Part shown: piece by piece, positions 42,274-51,443 of the stretch
How the letters are laid out: every line of letters starts with the position of its first letter
Numbering within the stretch: the stretch's first letter is position 1
DNA from: Ectopseudomonas mendocina
GTDB lineage: Bacteria > Pseudomonadota > Gammaproteobacteria > Pseudomonadales > Pseudomonadaceae
Reading direction: 5' to 3'
Length of the DNA: 64,000 nt
Assembly: GCF_008041835.1 (NCBI RefSeq)
Contig: NZ_VRYE01000011.1
Coordinates: 1-64,000, forward strand
Notes under the pieces: generated by a model
Database searches by the model: none
What the model was told of the DNA's origin: nothing
What the model saw: the letters and a program-made list of their open reading frames with translations, nothing else
Position numbers and translations under genes: made by a program

Positions 42274-43994
42274 AGCTCAGGCCCCATGGAGAAATGCAGG
42301 CGTACGCCACCGTCGTCGTCCAGCGCATGAGCGAGGTCCAGGCGCAGCGGGCCCACCGGCGAAACCCAGCGCACGCCGAAGCCGACACCAGTCTTCAAGG
42401 TGGGAATGTCCAGCGAATTGAAGGAATTGCCCTGGTCGATGAAAGTCGCCAGGCGCCACTTGTCGGTGAGGCTGTACTGGTACTCGGCGCTGGCGGTGAA
42501 CAGGTAGCGGCCGCCAATCTTGTCGCCGCGATTGTTCACCGGCGACAGACTCTGGTAGTCGTAACCACGCACGCTCTGATCGCCACCGGCGAAGAAGCGC
42601 AGCGACGGCGGCACGGCAGAAAAACCATTGGTTTCGGTACCGCCAAACTGCACCCGCCCGAGCAGACGGTGATTGTCGAATACGGTAGTCAGGCCCTTGA
42701 GCATGACGTTGCCGTGCAGCACGTTGGCATCGGACAGTACGCCATCGACAGCGCCGCGCAAGTCGAACTGCACGCGGTAGCCCTGGTTCGGGTCGAGGCG
42801 GTTGTCGCTGCGCAGCAGCGAGTAGCTGACACCCGGCATCAGCAAGTTGCTCAGCCCGGAGTCGTCGCCCAGGCGATATTCCTCACGCTGCCATTTCACC
42901 GACAGCACGCGCTGCCAGCCCCCAGGGCGCTGGCTGTGCCATTCCGGACCGAGGGTAAGCAGCCGGCTCAAGCTGTCCTTGCTGGCCAGCTCCTCATACT
43001 GATAACCGCCGGCCAGGCGCAGTTTGTCGGTCAGTGGCGGGTCACCGGGAATGTCGTACCACAGACCGATATTCTGTCGCGGTGCCGACAGCTCGGTTTC
43101 CACCCCGTAGCTGTGCCCCTGCGGATTGCGCCAGTGGCGCGTCCAGTTGGCGCGCAGGCGCGGCCCGACGTCGGTGGAAAAACCCAGCCCCAGGCCCATG
43201 GTACGCGGCTCACGCACCTGCAGCGCCACCGCAACCGGAATACGCAACTGGTCGGCCTGAGTGGGGATGGCATCGACCCTTACCGACTCGAAATAGCCGC
43301 TGGACTGCAGCGCCTGGTACAGCTCGGCGATCAGCTCGGAATCGTAGGGGGTGTCCGGCTCGAACGGCACCATGCGCCGCAGCAGGTCGTCATCGAAGGG
43401 AAAGTCGCCACTGAAGCTGAGATCGCCCAGGTTGTAGCGCGGCCCACTGGCGAATACCAGTTCGATGTCGGCCACCCCGGCGGCCGGATCGACCTGCAGA
43501 CTCTGACGGGTGAAACGGCCATCGAAGAAGCCATAGCGCGAGGCCTGATTCTGAATCAGCCGCTTGGCGTCCTCGTAGCGCCCGTGATTGAGCACCGAAC
43601 CCGGCTGCAGACGGCTGGCATTGGGGATGCGAAAAGCCGGCAACTCGCTGGCCGGCCCTTCGATGCGAATGTCGACATGGCGCAGGCGAACGCGCTCGCC
43701 GGGCTCGACCTCGAGCACCAGGCGCGGTGTTTCGTCCTCTTCGATACGGCTGCGAATACGCGCCTGGTAGTAACCCAGGGCCTGAGCAGCCTTGTCGGCC
43801 TCCCCCTCGGCGATGCGCCGCAGGCGTCGCAATGACTGCGCGTCGCGTCCATCGAGGCTACCGACATAACCTTCGATATTGGCCTTGAGAGCCGAATTGC
43901 TCGGGGTAATTCGTACGTCCAGCTCGCCTGCGGCGAAGGCACCCGTACTGATCAGCAGCACCAGGCTGCGCTGAAGATGTCCATATACGCTCAT
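42270..43994 (-). CDS. tamA: Translocation and assembly module protein TamA
   Basis: A 574-residue Omp85-family outer-membrane protein. A signal peptide (about 1-22, LVLLISTGAFA) precedes three POTRA domains (about 25-260) and a 16-stranded beta-barrel with the FAGGDQSVRGYDYQSLSP motif (the VRGF/Y lock) near 460-480 and a C-terminal strand ending in a hydrophobic residue. The start is moderately sure: an in-frame GTG at 44012 would add six residues, and neither site has a good ribosome-binding site. It is followed by tamB in the same transcript. Confidence 0.92.
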   Translation of the reverse strand: MSVYGHLQRSLVLLISTGAFAAGELDVRITPSNSALKANIEGYVGSLDGRDAQSLRRLRRIAEGEADKAAQALGYYQARIRSRIEEDETPRLVLEVEPGERVRLRHVDIRIEGPASELPAFRIPNASRLQPGSVLNHGRYEDAKRLIQNQASRYGFFDGRFTRQSLQVDPAAGVADIELVFASGPRYNLGDLSFSGDFPFDDDLLRRMVPFEPDTPYDSELIAELYQALQSSGYFESVRVDAIPTQADQLRIPVAVALQVREPRTMGLGLGFSTDVGPRLRANWTRHWRNPQGHSYGVETELSAPRQNIGLWYDIPGDPPLTDKLRLAGGYQYEELASKDSLSRLLTLGPEWHSQRPGGWQRVLSVKWQREEYRLGDDSGLSNLLMPGVSYSLLRSDNRLDPNQGYRVQFDLRGAVDGVLSDANVLHGNVMLKGLTTVFDNHRLLGRVQFGGTETNGFSAVPPSLRFFAGGDQSVRGYDYQSLSPVNNRGDKIGGRYLFTASAEYQYSLTDKWRLATFIDQGNSFNSLDIPTLKTGVGFGVRWVSPVGPLRLDLAHALDDDGGVRLHFSMGPEL

Positions 43995-44030
43995 AGCGGA
44001 GGATGCTACCACGGAGCGGAGCCCACGCTA

Positions 44031-44171
44031 GCAGGCCATTGAAAAACTACCTGCGTTGCCATTGCTGCGTTAAAAACACGCTCAAAATGCTCATTTACAG
44101 CTCGTAAACTGTGCTTTTTCGCCTGTTTTTGCCTCGCACTGGCTGCCTCCCCTACGTTTTCAACGGCCTGC
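44031..44171 (+). repeat. Dispersed structured repeat, copy B
   Basis: A 141-base element whose ends pair as GCAGGCC-TTGAAAA and TTTTCAACGGCCTGC. The core is closely similar to copy A: TACCTGCGTTG, GCTGCGTTAAAA, CAAAATGCTCATTTACAGCTCGTAAACT. The internal hairpin is TTTAC-AGCTC-GTAAA. It lies between tamA and the downstream acetyltransferase stop. Confidence 0.88.
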
Positions 44172-44205
44172 CGGAGCCGTTGAACGTGCGCCAGACAGCC
44201 GCAGT

Positions 44206-44850
44206 TCAGGCGCTGGCTCTGACCACCGGTTGTGGGTTGGGATGAAAGAACACGTGTTCGACCACCGGGCCAATGGCCAGCTCGCCGATTTCCTCGTAGC
44301 CCTGGCGCCGGTAGAAATCCAGATAGCGCGCATTGCCGGTATCCAGCACCACGCCTTGCGAGCCGCTGTCCTGGGCACACCAGTCGTGCAGCGCCTCGAG
44401 CAACTGCTCGCCGCGATGCTGCCCCTGAAACTCGGGGTGAATACCCAGAAGCGGCAGCACGTGATAAGGACCAGGAGGCAGGCTGGCGAGCACCGCATCG
44501 TGGTATTCGAGGTAGCGTTTGGTGCAGCCAAAGCCGGTGCTCAGCAGCATGCGCAGACGCCAACCCCAGCTTTCGGTGATATCCAGGCGACGCTGTGGCG
44601 GTGCGATCAGCGCTGCGCCGATCAGGCGGTCATCGATCAGCAGGCCGATGGCCGGCTGGTCTTCAGCGAAATGCTGCTGCACCAACTCGCGAATCGTCGC
44701 GCGCACGCGCTGATCGAAACCCGGGCGTTCGGCTTCGAACAGGTAAGCGAAGGTCGGCTCGTGACGATAGGCATGGTAGAGCAGCGAACGCACCTCGCGG
44801 GCGTAACCACCGTCGAGCATGCGCACTTCTGCTGGAGCGTTGTTGGGCAT
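44206..44850 (-). CDS. GNAT family N-acetyltransferase
   Basis: A 214-residue acetyltransferase. The acetyl-CoA pyrophosphate loop is visible in LLGIHPEFQGQHRGEQLLEAL (about 137-157; Q-x-x-G-x-G/A), and the C-terminal GNAT motif in LDTGNARYLDFYRRQGYEEIGE (about 171-192). The substrate is unknown. The neighbours tamA and xthA are the same in other pseudomonads. On the same strand as tamA but separated by copy B of the repeat, so transcription from this gene into tamA may be reduced. Confidence 0.82.
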   Translation of the reverse strand: MPNNAPAEVRMLDGGYAREVRSLLYHAYRHEPTFAYLFEAERPGFDQRVRATIRELVQQHFAEDQPAIGLLIDDRLIGAALIAPPQRRLDITESWGWRLRMLLSTGFGCTKRYLEYHDAVLASLPPGPYHVLPLLGIHPEFQGQHRGEQLLEALHDWCAQDSGSQGVVLDTGNARYLDFYRRQGYEEIGELAIGPVVEHVFFHPNPQPVVRASA

Positions 44851-45000
44851 GGCAGACCTCTGTTGTTATGCGTTGTGGGTCAGGCGCGTCCCAGCCAACT
44901 TAGCACCACCTCATCACGCCCGCCAGGCGCTGGCCGCGAGCGCCGAGGATCGGCTAGCATCGCCGTTTAATCTGAAAGTCGCGCAGCGACACCTTCACTC

Positions 45001-45050
45001 ATCCCCCTCTCCCTCCGGGAGAAGGTGGCGCGAAGCGCCGGATGAGGGAG
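45001..45050. repeat. REP-like palindrome upstream of xthA
   Basis: CTCTCCCTCCGGGAGA followed by GGCGCGAAGCGCC and GGATGAGGG. It closely resembles 32459-32505 in the efflux operon. The 272-base region 44851-45122 contains no gene. Confidence 0.75.
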
Positions 45051-45122
45051 GGCATGCCGCGAAGGCTTTCATCATCCGGGATGCTTCTCTTGGCATGCCC
45101 GTTAGCTCAGGACTCGCTGCTC

Positions 45123-45935
45123 ATGAAAATCGTCTCCTTCAATATCAACGGCCTGCGTGCGCGCCCGCATCAGTTGCAAGCCTTGATCGAGAAACACCAG
45201 CCGGATGTGATCGGTCTGCAGGAAACCAAGGTAGCCGACGAGCAGTTCCCGGAAGCGGAAATCCGCCAGCTCGGTTATCACGTGCATTACCACGGCCAGA
45301 AAGGCCACTACGGCGTCGCCCTGCTCTCGCGCCAGGCGCCGCTGAGCCTGCACAAGGGCTTCCCCGGCGACAACGAGGATTCCCAGCGTCGCTTCATCTA
45401 CGGCACCTTCGCCGATGCCCACGGCAACCCCATCACCGTGATGAACGGCTACTTTCCGCAAGGTGAGAGCCGCGACCATCCGGTGAAATTCCCGGCCAAG
45501 CAGCGCTTCTACGCCGACCTGCAGCAACTGTTGGTGGAGCGTTTCGAGCCGCAGCAGGCACTGGTGGTGATGGGCGACATCAACATCAGCCCGGAAGATT
45601 GCGACATCGGTATCGGCGAACCCAATCGCCTGCGCTGGCTGAAGACCGGCAAGTGCAGTTTCCTGCCAGAAGAACGCGAATGGCTGGCGACCCTGAAGAA
45701 CTGGGGGCTGGTGGACAGCTTCCGCCACCTCTACCCCGAGGTGAATGACCGTTTCAGCTGGTTCGACTACCGCAGCCGCGGCTTCGAAGACGAGCCCAAG
45801 CGCGGCCTGCGCATCGACGTGATCCTCGCCAGCCAGCCGCTGCAAGCGCGCTTCAAGGACGCCGGCATCGACTACGAATTGCGCGGCATGGACAAGCCGT
45901 CCGATCATGCGCCGATCTGGCTGGAACTGGAGTGA
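45123..45935 (+). CDS. xthA: Exodeoxyribonuclease III
   Basis: A 270-residue AP endonuclease / 3'-5' exonuclease of base excision repair. Catalytic and metal residues follow the ExoIII pattern: N7 in [11 protein letters not shown]34 in LQETKV, the GDINIS aspartate/asparagine pair near 151-153, and D261/H262 in PSDHAPIW. The ATG giving [11 protein letters not shown] matches the family; an in-frame upstream ATG at 45042 adds unrelated residues. It appears to be a single gene. Confidence 0.95.
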   Translation: MKIVSFNINGLRARPHQLQALIEKHQPDVIGLQETKVADEQFPEAEIRQLGYHVHYHGQKGHYGVALLSRQAPLSLHKGFPGDNEDSQRRFIYGTFADAHGNPITVMNGYFPQGESRDHPVKFPAKQRFYADLQQLLVERFEPQQALVVMGDINISPEDCDIGIGEPNRLRWLKTGKCSFLPEEREWLATLKNWGLVDSFRHLYPEVNDRFSWFDYRSRGFEDEPKRGLRIDVILASQPLQARFKDAGIDYELRGMDKPSDHAPIWLELE

Positions 45936-45962
45936 AATACCAATGCGTGACGAGCAGGCGCC

Positions 45963-45996
45963 CCGTCACAAGACTGCAACCTGACTGACTTAATCT
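45963..45996 (+). promoter_or_regulatory. Candidate Pho box and -10 element
   Basis: CCGTCAC-AAGA-CTGCAAC (45963-45980) resembles two PhoB 7-mers (CTGTCAT) with a 4-base spacer, 5 of 7 matches each. A -10-like TAATCT lies ten bases downstream (45991-45996), the usual geometry of PhoB-activated promoters. The downstream gene encodes a phosphate-binding-type protein. Confidence 0.5.
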
Positions 45997-46036
45997 GCGC
46001 GGCACCTTATCCCACCCACTAGAAGGTGCCTGCCGC

Positions 46037-47419
46037 ATGCCGCGCGCCCTGTCCGCTGATCACGACCTCTGGGGTCGTACGCTGTCGCTGTTGCTGATCG
46101 GTTTCATCTGCTACGCCCTGCCGCTTTCCGTCTTCGCTACGGCACTGCCAGCGTCGGAGGATAACCAGCCGCTGCTGCGCATTGAGGGTTCCAACACCAT
46201 CGGTGCCAGGCTGGCGCCGGAACTGGTCAAGGGGCTGTTCGAGGCACAAGGCCTGCTGGACATCCATAGCGAGGACGGTGCCCGGGCAAACGAGCAGCGT
46301 GTGCTGGCACGCCAGGCCGATGGCAGGGCGGTGGTTGTCGAAATTGCCGCTCATGGCTCGGGCACCGGCTTTACTGCGCTCAGCGATGGCAGCGCCGATC
46401 TGGCCGCTTCATCGCGGCCGATCAAGGACAGCGAAGCCGCCAGCCTGGCCGCCCTGGGTGATCTGCGCAGCCCGCAAAGCGAACAGGTCATCGCCATCGA
46501 TGGTCTGGCGATCATCGTCCACCCGTCCAACCCTGTCGCAGCGCTCAGCGTGGAGCAGATCGCGCAGCTGTTTTCCGGCGAAATCGACGACTGGGCCACA
46601 CTGGGCGGCAGGCCTGGCCAGGTGCGCCCCTACGCACGCGATGACAATTCCGGCACCTATGACACCTTCAAGGAGCTGGTGCTGGCCCCAGGCGGACGTA
46701 CACTTGCGCCCCGCGCGCAACGCTTCGAGTCCAGCACCCAACTGTCCGACGCGGTGAGTAGCGATGCCAATGGCATCGGCTTCATTGGCCTGCCCTACAT
46801 CCGTCAGGCCAAGGCGGTCTCGGTCGCGTCTGGCGACTCCCAGCCAATGCCGCCGAGCACCACACTGATCGCCACCGAAGACTACCCCCTGGCGCGGCGC
46901 CTGTATCTCTACAACGCCCCGCAACTGACCAATCCCTGGGCGCGTGCGCTGATCGACTTCGCTCACAGCCCGCGCGGCCAGGCCATCGTCGACAGCAGCG
47001 GCTTCATCGCCCAGACCGTGCAGGCGGTGAAGGTCAGCACAGATACGCAGATGCCCGCGGAGTACCGGCAACTGGCAAAACAGGCGCAACGCCTGTCGGT
47101 GAACTTCCGTTTCCAGGAAGGCAGCGCGACGCTGGACAACAAGGCCCATCGTGATGTGCGACGGGTGCTGGACTACCTCAAACAGCACGACAAGTTGCAA
47201 AACAAGGTGGTGCTGGTCGGCTTTGGCGACCCGAAAAGCGACCCCGAGCGCGCCGAGTTGCTGTCGAAGCTGCGCGCCATGGCCGTGCGCCGCGAACTGG
47301 CCAGGGAGGGCGTACTGCTGCGTGAAGTCACCGGCCTGGGCAGCGAGCTGCCGGTGGCAGCCAATGATCAGGACAACGGCCGCATCCGCAATCGCCGCGT
47401 GGAAGTCTGGGTCTACTGA
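46037..47419 (+). CDS. PstS-type substrate-binding protein fused to an OmpA-like domain
   Basis: A 460-residue exported protein. The signal peptide is about residues 14-35 (LSLLLIGFICYALPLSVFA). Residues about 45-325 form a PstS-like phosphate-binding domain, with LRIEGSNTIG, HGSGTGFTAL, ARDDNSGTYDTF (the anion-binding Ser/Thr/Gly motif) and GIGFIGLPYI. The C-terminal 110 residues form an OmpA-like peptidoglycan-binding domain (NFRFQEGSATLDNKAHRDV ... RRVEVWVY). No pst permease genes are near. Probable role: phosphate or other oxyanion binding tethered to the cell wall (inference). A ribosome-binding site AAGGTG lies 8 bases upstream. Confidence 0.85.
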   Translation: MPRALSADHDLWGRTLSLLLIGFICYALPLSVFATALPASEDNQPLLRIEGSNTIGARLAPELVKGLFEAQGLLDIHSEDGARANEQRVLARQADGRAVVVEIAAHGSGTGFTALSDGSADLAASSRPIKDSEAASLAALGDLRSPQSEQVIAIDGLAIIVHPSNPVAALSVEQIAQLFSGEIDDWATLGGRPGQVRPYARDDNSGTYDTFKELVLAPGGRTLAPRAQRFESSTQLSDAVSSDANGIGFIGLPYIRQAKAVSVASGDSQPMPPSTTLIATEDYPLARRLYLYNAPQLTNPWARALIDFAHSPRGQAIVDSSGFIAQTVQAVKVSTDTQMPAEYRQLAKQAQRLSVNFRFQEGSATLDNKAHRDVRRVLDYLKQHDKLQNKVVLVGFGDPKSDPERAELLSKLRAMAVRRELAREGVLLREVTGLGSELPVAANDQDNGRIRNRRVEVWVY

Positions 47420-47440
47420 CGCCTGAAAATATTTCCTTAC

Positions 47441-47576
47441 AAAGGGCTTGGCAGAGTAAGGGCTCGGCGCTAGTCTTTGCAGCGCGTGACGCCGGGCCCC
47501 TCTGGCGGTGAGTTTTCTCACCGTGATGTCGGAGTCACTGAGTAGATATCTTTCAACTCAGGCAGACATAAGGGAG
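47441..47576 (+). promoter_or_regulatory. Structured 5' leader of the TerC gene
   Basis: The 162-base gap contains a strong stem GGGCTCGGCG (47460-47469) / CGCCGGGCCC (47490-47499), a second hairpin CGGTGAG-TTTT-CTCACCG (47506-47523), then a 50-base linker and the ribosome-binding site AAGGGAGGG. TerC genes elsewhere are often under the yybP-ykoY Mn2+ riboswitch, but its GGGGAGUAG signature is not seen here. Confidence 0.4.
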
Positions 47577-47581
47577 GGCTC

Positions 47582-48571
47582 ATGGACGCTCTACTTGCCT
47601 TTTTGACATCCCCCATCTTCGGTACCCCCGGCTGGTTCTGGCTGGCCTTTCTGGTACTGATCATCACCCTACTGGTACTTGACCTCGGCGTGCTGCATCG
47701 CGATCAGCATGAAATCGAGATGCGCGAGAGCCTGCTGCTGTATTCCGGCTATTTCAGTGTCGGCGTTGCCTTCGGCGGCTGGATCTGGTGGCAGCTCGGC
47801 GGCACCAAGGCGATGGAGTACTACACCGGCTTTCTGGTGGAACAATCGCTGTCGATGGACAACGTCTTCGTCATGGCGATGATCCTCGGCTACTTCAATA
47901 TCCCGCGTAAGTACCAGCATCGCGTGCTGTTCTGGGGCATTCTCGGGGTGATCGTGCTGCGCGCAATCATGATCGGCCTGGGCACGGCACTGGTGCAGCA
48001 GTTCGACTGGATTCTCTACATCTTCGGTGCCTTCCTGCTCTTCAGCGGCATCAAGATGCTGCGCAGCAACGATACCGAAGCCCACCCAGACCTGGCGCAA
48101 AACCCGGTGATCCGCTTCGTGCGCAAGCACATCCGCGTAACCGACGACCTGCACGAAGGCAAGTTCCTGGTACGCCTGCAGGACAAGGCCAGTGGCAAAC
48201 CGCTGCTCTATGCCACTCCGCTGCTGCTGGCACTGGTGCTGATCGAGTTGGCCGACCTGGTGTTCGCCGTCGATAGCGTGCCGGCGGTGCTGGCCATCTC
48301 GCAGGATCCGTTCATCGTCTACACCTCGAACATCTTCGCCATTCTCGGCCTGCGTGCGCTGTACTTCGCCCTGGCCGCACTGATGCACCGTTTCATCTAC
48401 CTGAAGTACGCCCTGGCGCTGGTGCTGATGTATATCGGCGGCAAGATCTTCCTGCACGACCTGATCAAGGTACCTGCCCTGCTCTCGCTTGCCGTTACCC
48501 TGGGCCTGCTGGCTGGTGGTGTGCTGCTGTCACTGCTGAAGACGCGCGACCAGAGCGCTCCGCAGCACTGA
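47582..48571 (+). CDS. TerC/Alx family integral membrane protein
   Basis: A 329-residue protein with about nine membrane helices (for example 12-33, 42-62, 76-97, 104-124). Acidic residues sit inside membrane segments: GFLVEQSLSMDNVFVMAM near 80-97 and VLIELADLVFAVDSVPAVLAI near 218-238. This D/E pattern is the TerC signature, linked to manganese efflux and metal loading of exported proteins. The start has AAGGGAGGG upstream. Annotated in databases as TerC or Alx-like; tellurite resistance cannot be claimed because no other ter genes are present. Confidence 0.9.
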   Translation: MDALLAFLTSPIFGTPGWFWLAFLVLIITLLVLDLGVLHRDQHEIEMRESLLLYSGYFSVGVAFGGWIWWQLGGTKAMEYYTGFLVEQSLSMDNVFVMAMILGYFNIPRKYQHRVLFWGILGVIVLRAIMIGLGTALVQQFDWILYIFGAFLLFSGIKMLRSNDTEAHPDLAQNPVIRFVRKHIRVTDDLHEGKFLVRLQDKASGKPLLYATPLLLALVLIELADLVFAVDSVPAVLAISQDPFIVYTSNIFAILGLRALYFALAALMHRFIYLKYALALVLMYIGGKIFLHDLIKVPALLSLAVTLGLLAGGVLLSLLKTRDQSAPQH

Positions 48572-48592
48572 TAAAGCCTCCAGTACCCATCC

Positions 48593-48626
48593 ATGACAAG
48601 GCCCGCATCTGCGGGCCTTGTCATTT
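48593..48626. terminator. Bidirectional terminator between terC and the acyl-CoA dehydrogenase gene
   Basis: A perfect 14-bp stem, ATGACAAGGCCCGC / GCGGGCCTTGTCAT, with loop ATCT. It is flanked by TTT on the plus side, and the two genes converge on it. Confidence 0.88.
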
Positions 48627-48632
48627 GCCTGA

Positions 48633-49862
48633 TCAGCGACTGGCTTTCATCACGTCACGTGGCACGTATTTACCGATTTCGTACTTGCCGATGGCGGCGC
48701 GGTGCACTTCATCCGGTCCGTCGGCCAGGCGCAGGGTGCGCTGCATGGCGTACCAGTACGCCAGCGGGAAGTCGTTGGAAACCCCGGCACCGCCGTGCAT
48801 CTGGATCGCCCTGTCGATCACCTTCAGCGCAACGTTGGGCGCCACCACCTTGATCTGGGCGATTTCGCTGGCAGCGATCTTGTTGCCCACGGTATCCATC
48901 ATGTAGGCCGCGTTCAGGGTCAGCAGACGCGCCTGGTTGATCTCCATGCGCGAATCGGCGATGTGGTCGATGTTGCCACCCAGGCGTGCCAGCGGCTTGC
49001 CAAAGGCGGTCCGCGAAACAGCGCGCTTGCACATGAGTTCCAGGGCGCGTTCGGCCATGCCGATCGAGCGCATGCAGTGGTGGATACGGCCCGGGCCGAG
49101 GCGACCCTGGGCAATCTCGAAACCACGGCCCTCACCCAGCAGCACATTCTCGTAAGGCACGCGCACGTTCTCGAACAGCACTTCGGCGTGGCCGTGCGGT
49201 GCGTCGTCGTAACCGAACACCGGCAGCGGACGCAGCACGGTGACACCGGGCGCATCCATCGGCACCAGTATCATCGAATGCTGTTGGTGACGCGGCGCAT
49301 CCGGGTTGGTCAGGCCCATGAAGATCATCACCTTGCAGCGCGGGTCACAGGCGCCCGAGGTCCACCATTTGCGGCCGTTGATCACCCACTCATCACCTTC
49401 ACGGCGGGCATTGGCCTGCATGTTGGTGGCGTCGCTGGAGGCCACGCCCGGTTCGGTCATGGCGAAGGCGGAGCGAATCTCGCCGGAGAGCAGCGGCGCC
49501 AGCCATTGCTGTTTCTGCGCCTCGTTGCCGTAACGCACCAGCACCTCCATGTTGCCGGTATCCGGCGCGGCGCAGTTGAACGGCTCCGGGCCAATCAGTG
49601 AACGGCCCATGATCTCGGCCAGCGGCGCGTATTCGGTGTTGGTCAGGCCCGCGCCATAGTCCGACTCGGGCAGAAACAGGTTCCATAGGCCTTCGGCCTT
49701 GGCCTTGTTCTTCAGCTCTTCCATGATTGCGGTAGGCTGCCAGCGGTCGCCCTCGGCCACTTGCTGCTCGAACACCGCTTCGGCCGGGTAGACATAAGCC
49801 TCCATGAACGCGGTAACACGCTCACGCAGCTCTTGAACCTTGGGGGAATAGGCGAAATCCAT
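48633..49862 (-). CDS. Acyl-CoA dehydrogenase
   Basis: A 409-residue FAD-dependent dehydrogenase. N-terminal helical domain about 1-130. FAD-binding beta domain with [17 protein letters not shown] (about 138-154) and WWTSGA. C-terminal helical domain with [22 protein letters not shown], and the terminal signature [33 protein letters not shown]. It is like ACAD10/11-type long-chain or branched-chain enzymes; the natural substrate is not determined. The start MDFAYSPKV is chosen; a TTG seven codons upstream is possible. It is divergent from a LysR regulator. Confidence 0.9.
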   Translation of the reverse strand: MDFAYSPKVQELRERVTAFMEAYVYPAEAVFEQQVAEGDRWQPTAIMEELKNKAKAEGLWNLFLPESDYGAGLTNTEYAPLAEIMGRSLIGPEPFNCAAPDTGNMEVLVRYGNEAQKQQWLAPLLSGEIRSAFAMTEPGVASSDATNMQANARREGDEWVINGRKWWTSGACDPRCKVMIFMGLTNPDAPRHQQHSMILVPMDAPGVTVLRPLPVFGYDDAPHGHAEVLFENVRVPYENVLLGEGRGFEIAQGRLGPGRIHHCMRSIGMAERALELMCKRAVSRTAFGKPLARLGGNIDHIADSRMEINQARLLTLNAAYMMDTVGNKIAASEIAQIKVVAPNVALKVIDRAIQMHGGAGVSNDFPLAYWYAMQRTLRLADGPDEVHRAAIGKYEIGKYVPRDVMKASR

Positions 49863-49950
49863 GGAGATACCTGTTTGTGACAAAGGGTGAGAGGTTGTGG
49901 AAATGATGCTAGAACAGCGCTTAAGATTTATCGAATCTATTTTCAGTGTG

Positions 49951-49989
49951 TATGAACATTCATAACCGATATATGATCGATTGATATCG
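49951..49989. promoter_or_regulatory. Candidate LysR operator sites in the divergent region
   Basis: TATGAA-CA-TTCATA (49951-49964) is a perfect dyad. CGATAT-N11-ATATCG (49967-49989) has the T-N11-A form typical of LysR regulators. Both lie between the divergent acyl-CoA dehydrogenase and LysR genes, 22 bases or more before the LysR start. Confidence 0.6.
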
Positions 49990-50011
49990 ACGCCCCTGGA
50001 GCACTGCCGGC

Positions 50012-50947
50012 ATGAACCTGACCAAGGTGGACCTGAACCTCTTCATCGTCTTCGACGCCATCTACACCGAGGCCAACCTGACCCGTGCCGGACAGATCGT
50101 CGGCATCACTCAGCCGGCGGTTTCCAACGCCCTCGCCCGCCTGCGTGAAACCTTCAACGACCCGCTGTTCGTGCGCACCGCCCAGGGCATGGTGCCCACG
50201 CCCATGGCGCAGAACATCATCGGCCCGGTGCGTAACGCCCTGCAGCTGCTGCGTGTCTCCGTACAGGAGAGCCGCACCTTCAACCCGCAGCAGGCCGGCA
50301 AGACCTACCGCATCAGCATGACCGACCTCTCCGAGCAGATTCTCCTGCCGCCGCTGTTCCAGCGCCTGCGCCGTCTGGCACCCAGCGTGTGCATCGAAAG
50401 CTTTCTGGCCAAACGCCGCGAGACCACCAAGGAGCTGGCTGCCGGCCGCCTCGACTTCGCCGTCGATGCACCGCTCAACACCGACCCGCAGGTGCGTCAC
50501 GTCAAACTGCTGGATGATCGTTACGTCTGCGCCATGCGCCCCGGTCACCCGCTGGCCAAGGAAAAGATCAGCCTCGATGAATACCTGTCACTGAGCCATA
50601 TCCACATCTCCAGCCGCCGCAGTGGTCTCGGTTATGTGGATCTGGCCCTGGGCAAGATGGGCATCCAGCGCAAGATTGCCCTGCGCTCGCAGCACTACCT
50701 GATGGCCAGCACCGTGTTGCAGCAAACCGATATGGTGATGACCGTGCCGGAGCGTTTTGCCCGCCGCCACAACCTGCATCATGTGACCTTACCGGTCGGT
50801 GATGTGCCGGCGCTGGAAACGCACCTGTACTGGCATGAGAGTACCGATCAGGATCCGGCCAACCGCTGGATGCGCGAGCAGATGATCGAACTGGCGCAGC
50901 AGGTCATTGCGCAGGAAAAGAAAGCTGATCAGGCCGCTACCGCCTGA
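50012..50947 (+). CDS. LysR-family transcriptional regulator
   Basis: A 311-residue regulator. The N-terminal winged helix-turn-helix is [46 protein letters not shown] (about 1-46). The effector-binding domain (about 90-300) is of the NodD/PcpR-like subgroup (the [20 protein letters not shown] segment). Likely target: the divergent acyl-CoA dehydrogenase gene, by arrangement. The inducer is unknown. The C-terminal tail is rich in Lys and Ala. Confidence 0.9.
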   Translation: MNLTKVDLNLFIVFDAIYTEANLTRAGQIVGITQPAVSNALARLRETFNDPLFVRTAQGMVPTPMAQNIIGPVRNALQLLRVSVQESRTFNPQQAGKTYRISMTDLSEQILLPPLFQRLRRLAPSVCIESFLAKRRETTKELAAGRLDFAVDAPLNTDPQVRHVKLLDDRYVCAMRPGHPLAKEKISLDEYLSLSHIHISSRRSGLGYVDLALGKMGIQRKIALRSQHYLMASTVLQQTDMVMTVPERFARRHNLHHVTLPVGDVPALETHLYWHESTDQDPANRWMREQMIELAQQVIAQEKKADQAATA

Positions 50948-50963
50948 TCGTTCGGCGCTTGAT

Positions 50964-50994
50964 GCAAGAAGGCCCGATGTGCGGGCCTTCTTGC
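50964..50994. terminator. Bidirectional terminator after the LysR gene and doxX
   Basis: A 13-bp perfect stem, GCAAGAAGGCCCG / CGGGCCTTCTTGC, with loop ATGTG, sits between the converging LysR and DoxX genes. T-rich tracts lie within the stem ends on both strands. Confidence 0.8.
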
Positions 50995-51008
50995 TGGTAC
51001 CTGATCGA

Positions 51009-51443
51009 TCAGCGAGCGAGCTTGCCATCGACCGACAGCTTGCCGGCACCTTCGAATACCAGCGCCACGCTGATGGCCAGCAGGGCCAGGGCGAACTCGT
51101 AGCCGTTGTTGCTCATGAAAAAACCATTGGCCAGGTGCACGGTGATGATCGCCACCAGCATGGTCACCGCCAGTACCGCCGCCGCCGGGCGCACCAGCAG
51201 GCCGACGATCAGCGCCACGCCACCGAAGAACTCGGCGCTACCGGCAGCCAATGCCATCAGGTAACCCGGCGTCAGGCCAATGCCCTCCATCCACTGTGCG
51301 ACGCCCGCCAGGCCATAGCCGCCAAACCAGCCGAACAGTTTCTGCGCACCATGAGCGGCGAAGGTGATACCGGCGATGATGCGCAAAATGGTGATACCGT
51401 AACCGGCCTGGCTGGCCGTGATGCTTTTGATCAGGGTGTTCAT
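51009..51443 (-). CDS. DoxX family membrane protein
   Basis: A 144-residue protein with four membrane helices (about 14-34, 54-76, 83-103, 112-132). The DoxX signature is RIIAGITFAAHGAQKLFGWFGG, followed by GSAEFFGGVALIVGLLVRPAA. The family includes quinone-linked oxidoreductase subunits and catechol-associated membrane proteins; the function here is unknown. The start at MNTLIKSITA is taken with AAAGGAAA upstream; a frame start 13 codons earlier is not favoured. The 90 bases upstream are AT-rich and probably hold the promoter. Confidence 0.85.
   Translation of the reverse strand: MNTLIKSITASQAGYGITILRIIAGITFAAHGAQKLFGWFGGYGLAGVAQWMEGIGLTPGYLMALAAGSAEFFGGVALIVGLLVRPAAAVLAVTMLVAIITVHLANGFFMSNNGYEFALALLAISVALVFEGAGKLSVDGKLAR

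Noticed and set aside
47441..47576. yybP-ykoY manganese riboswitch upstream of the TerC gene
   Set aside because: The gene family fits, but the conserved GGGGAGUAG and partner loop motifs were not found, so only a structured leader is reported.
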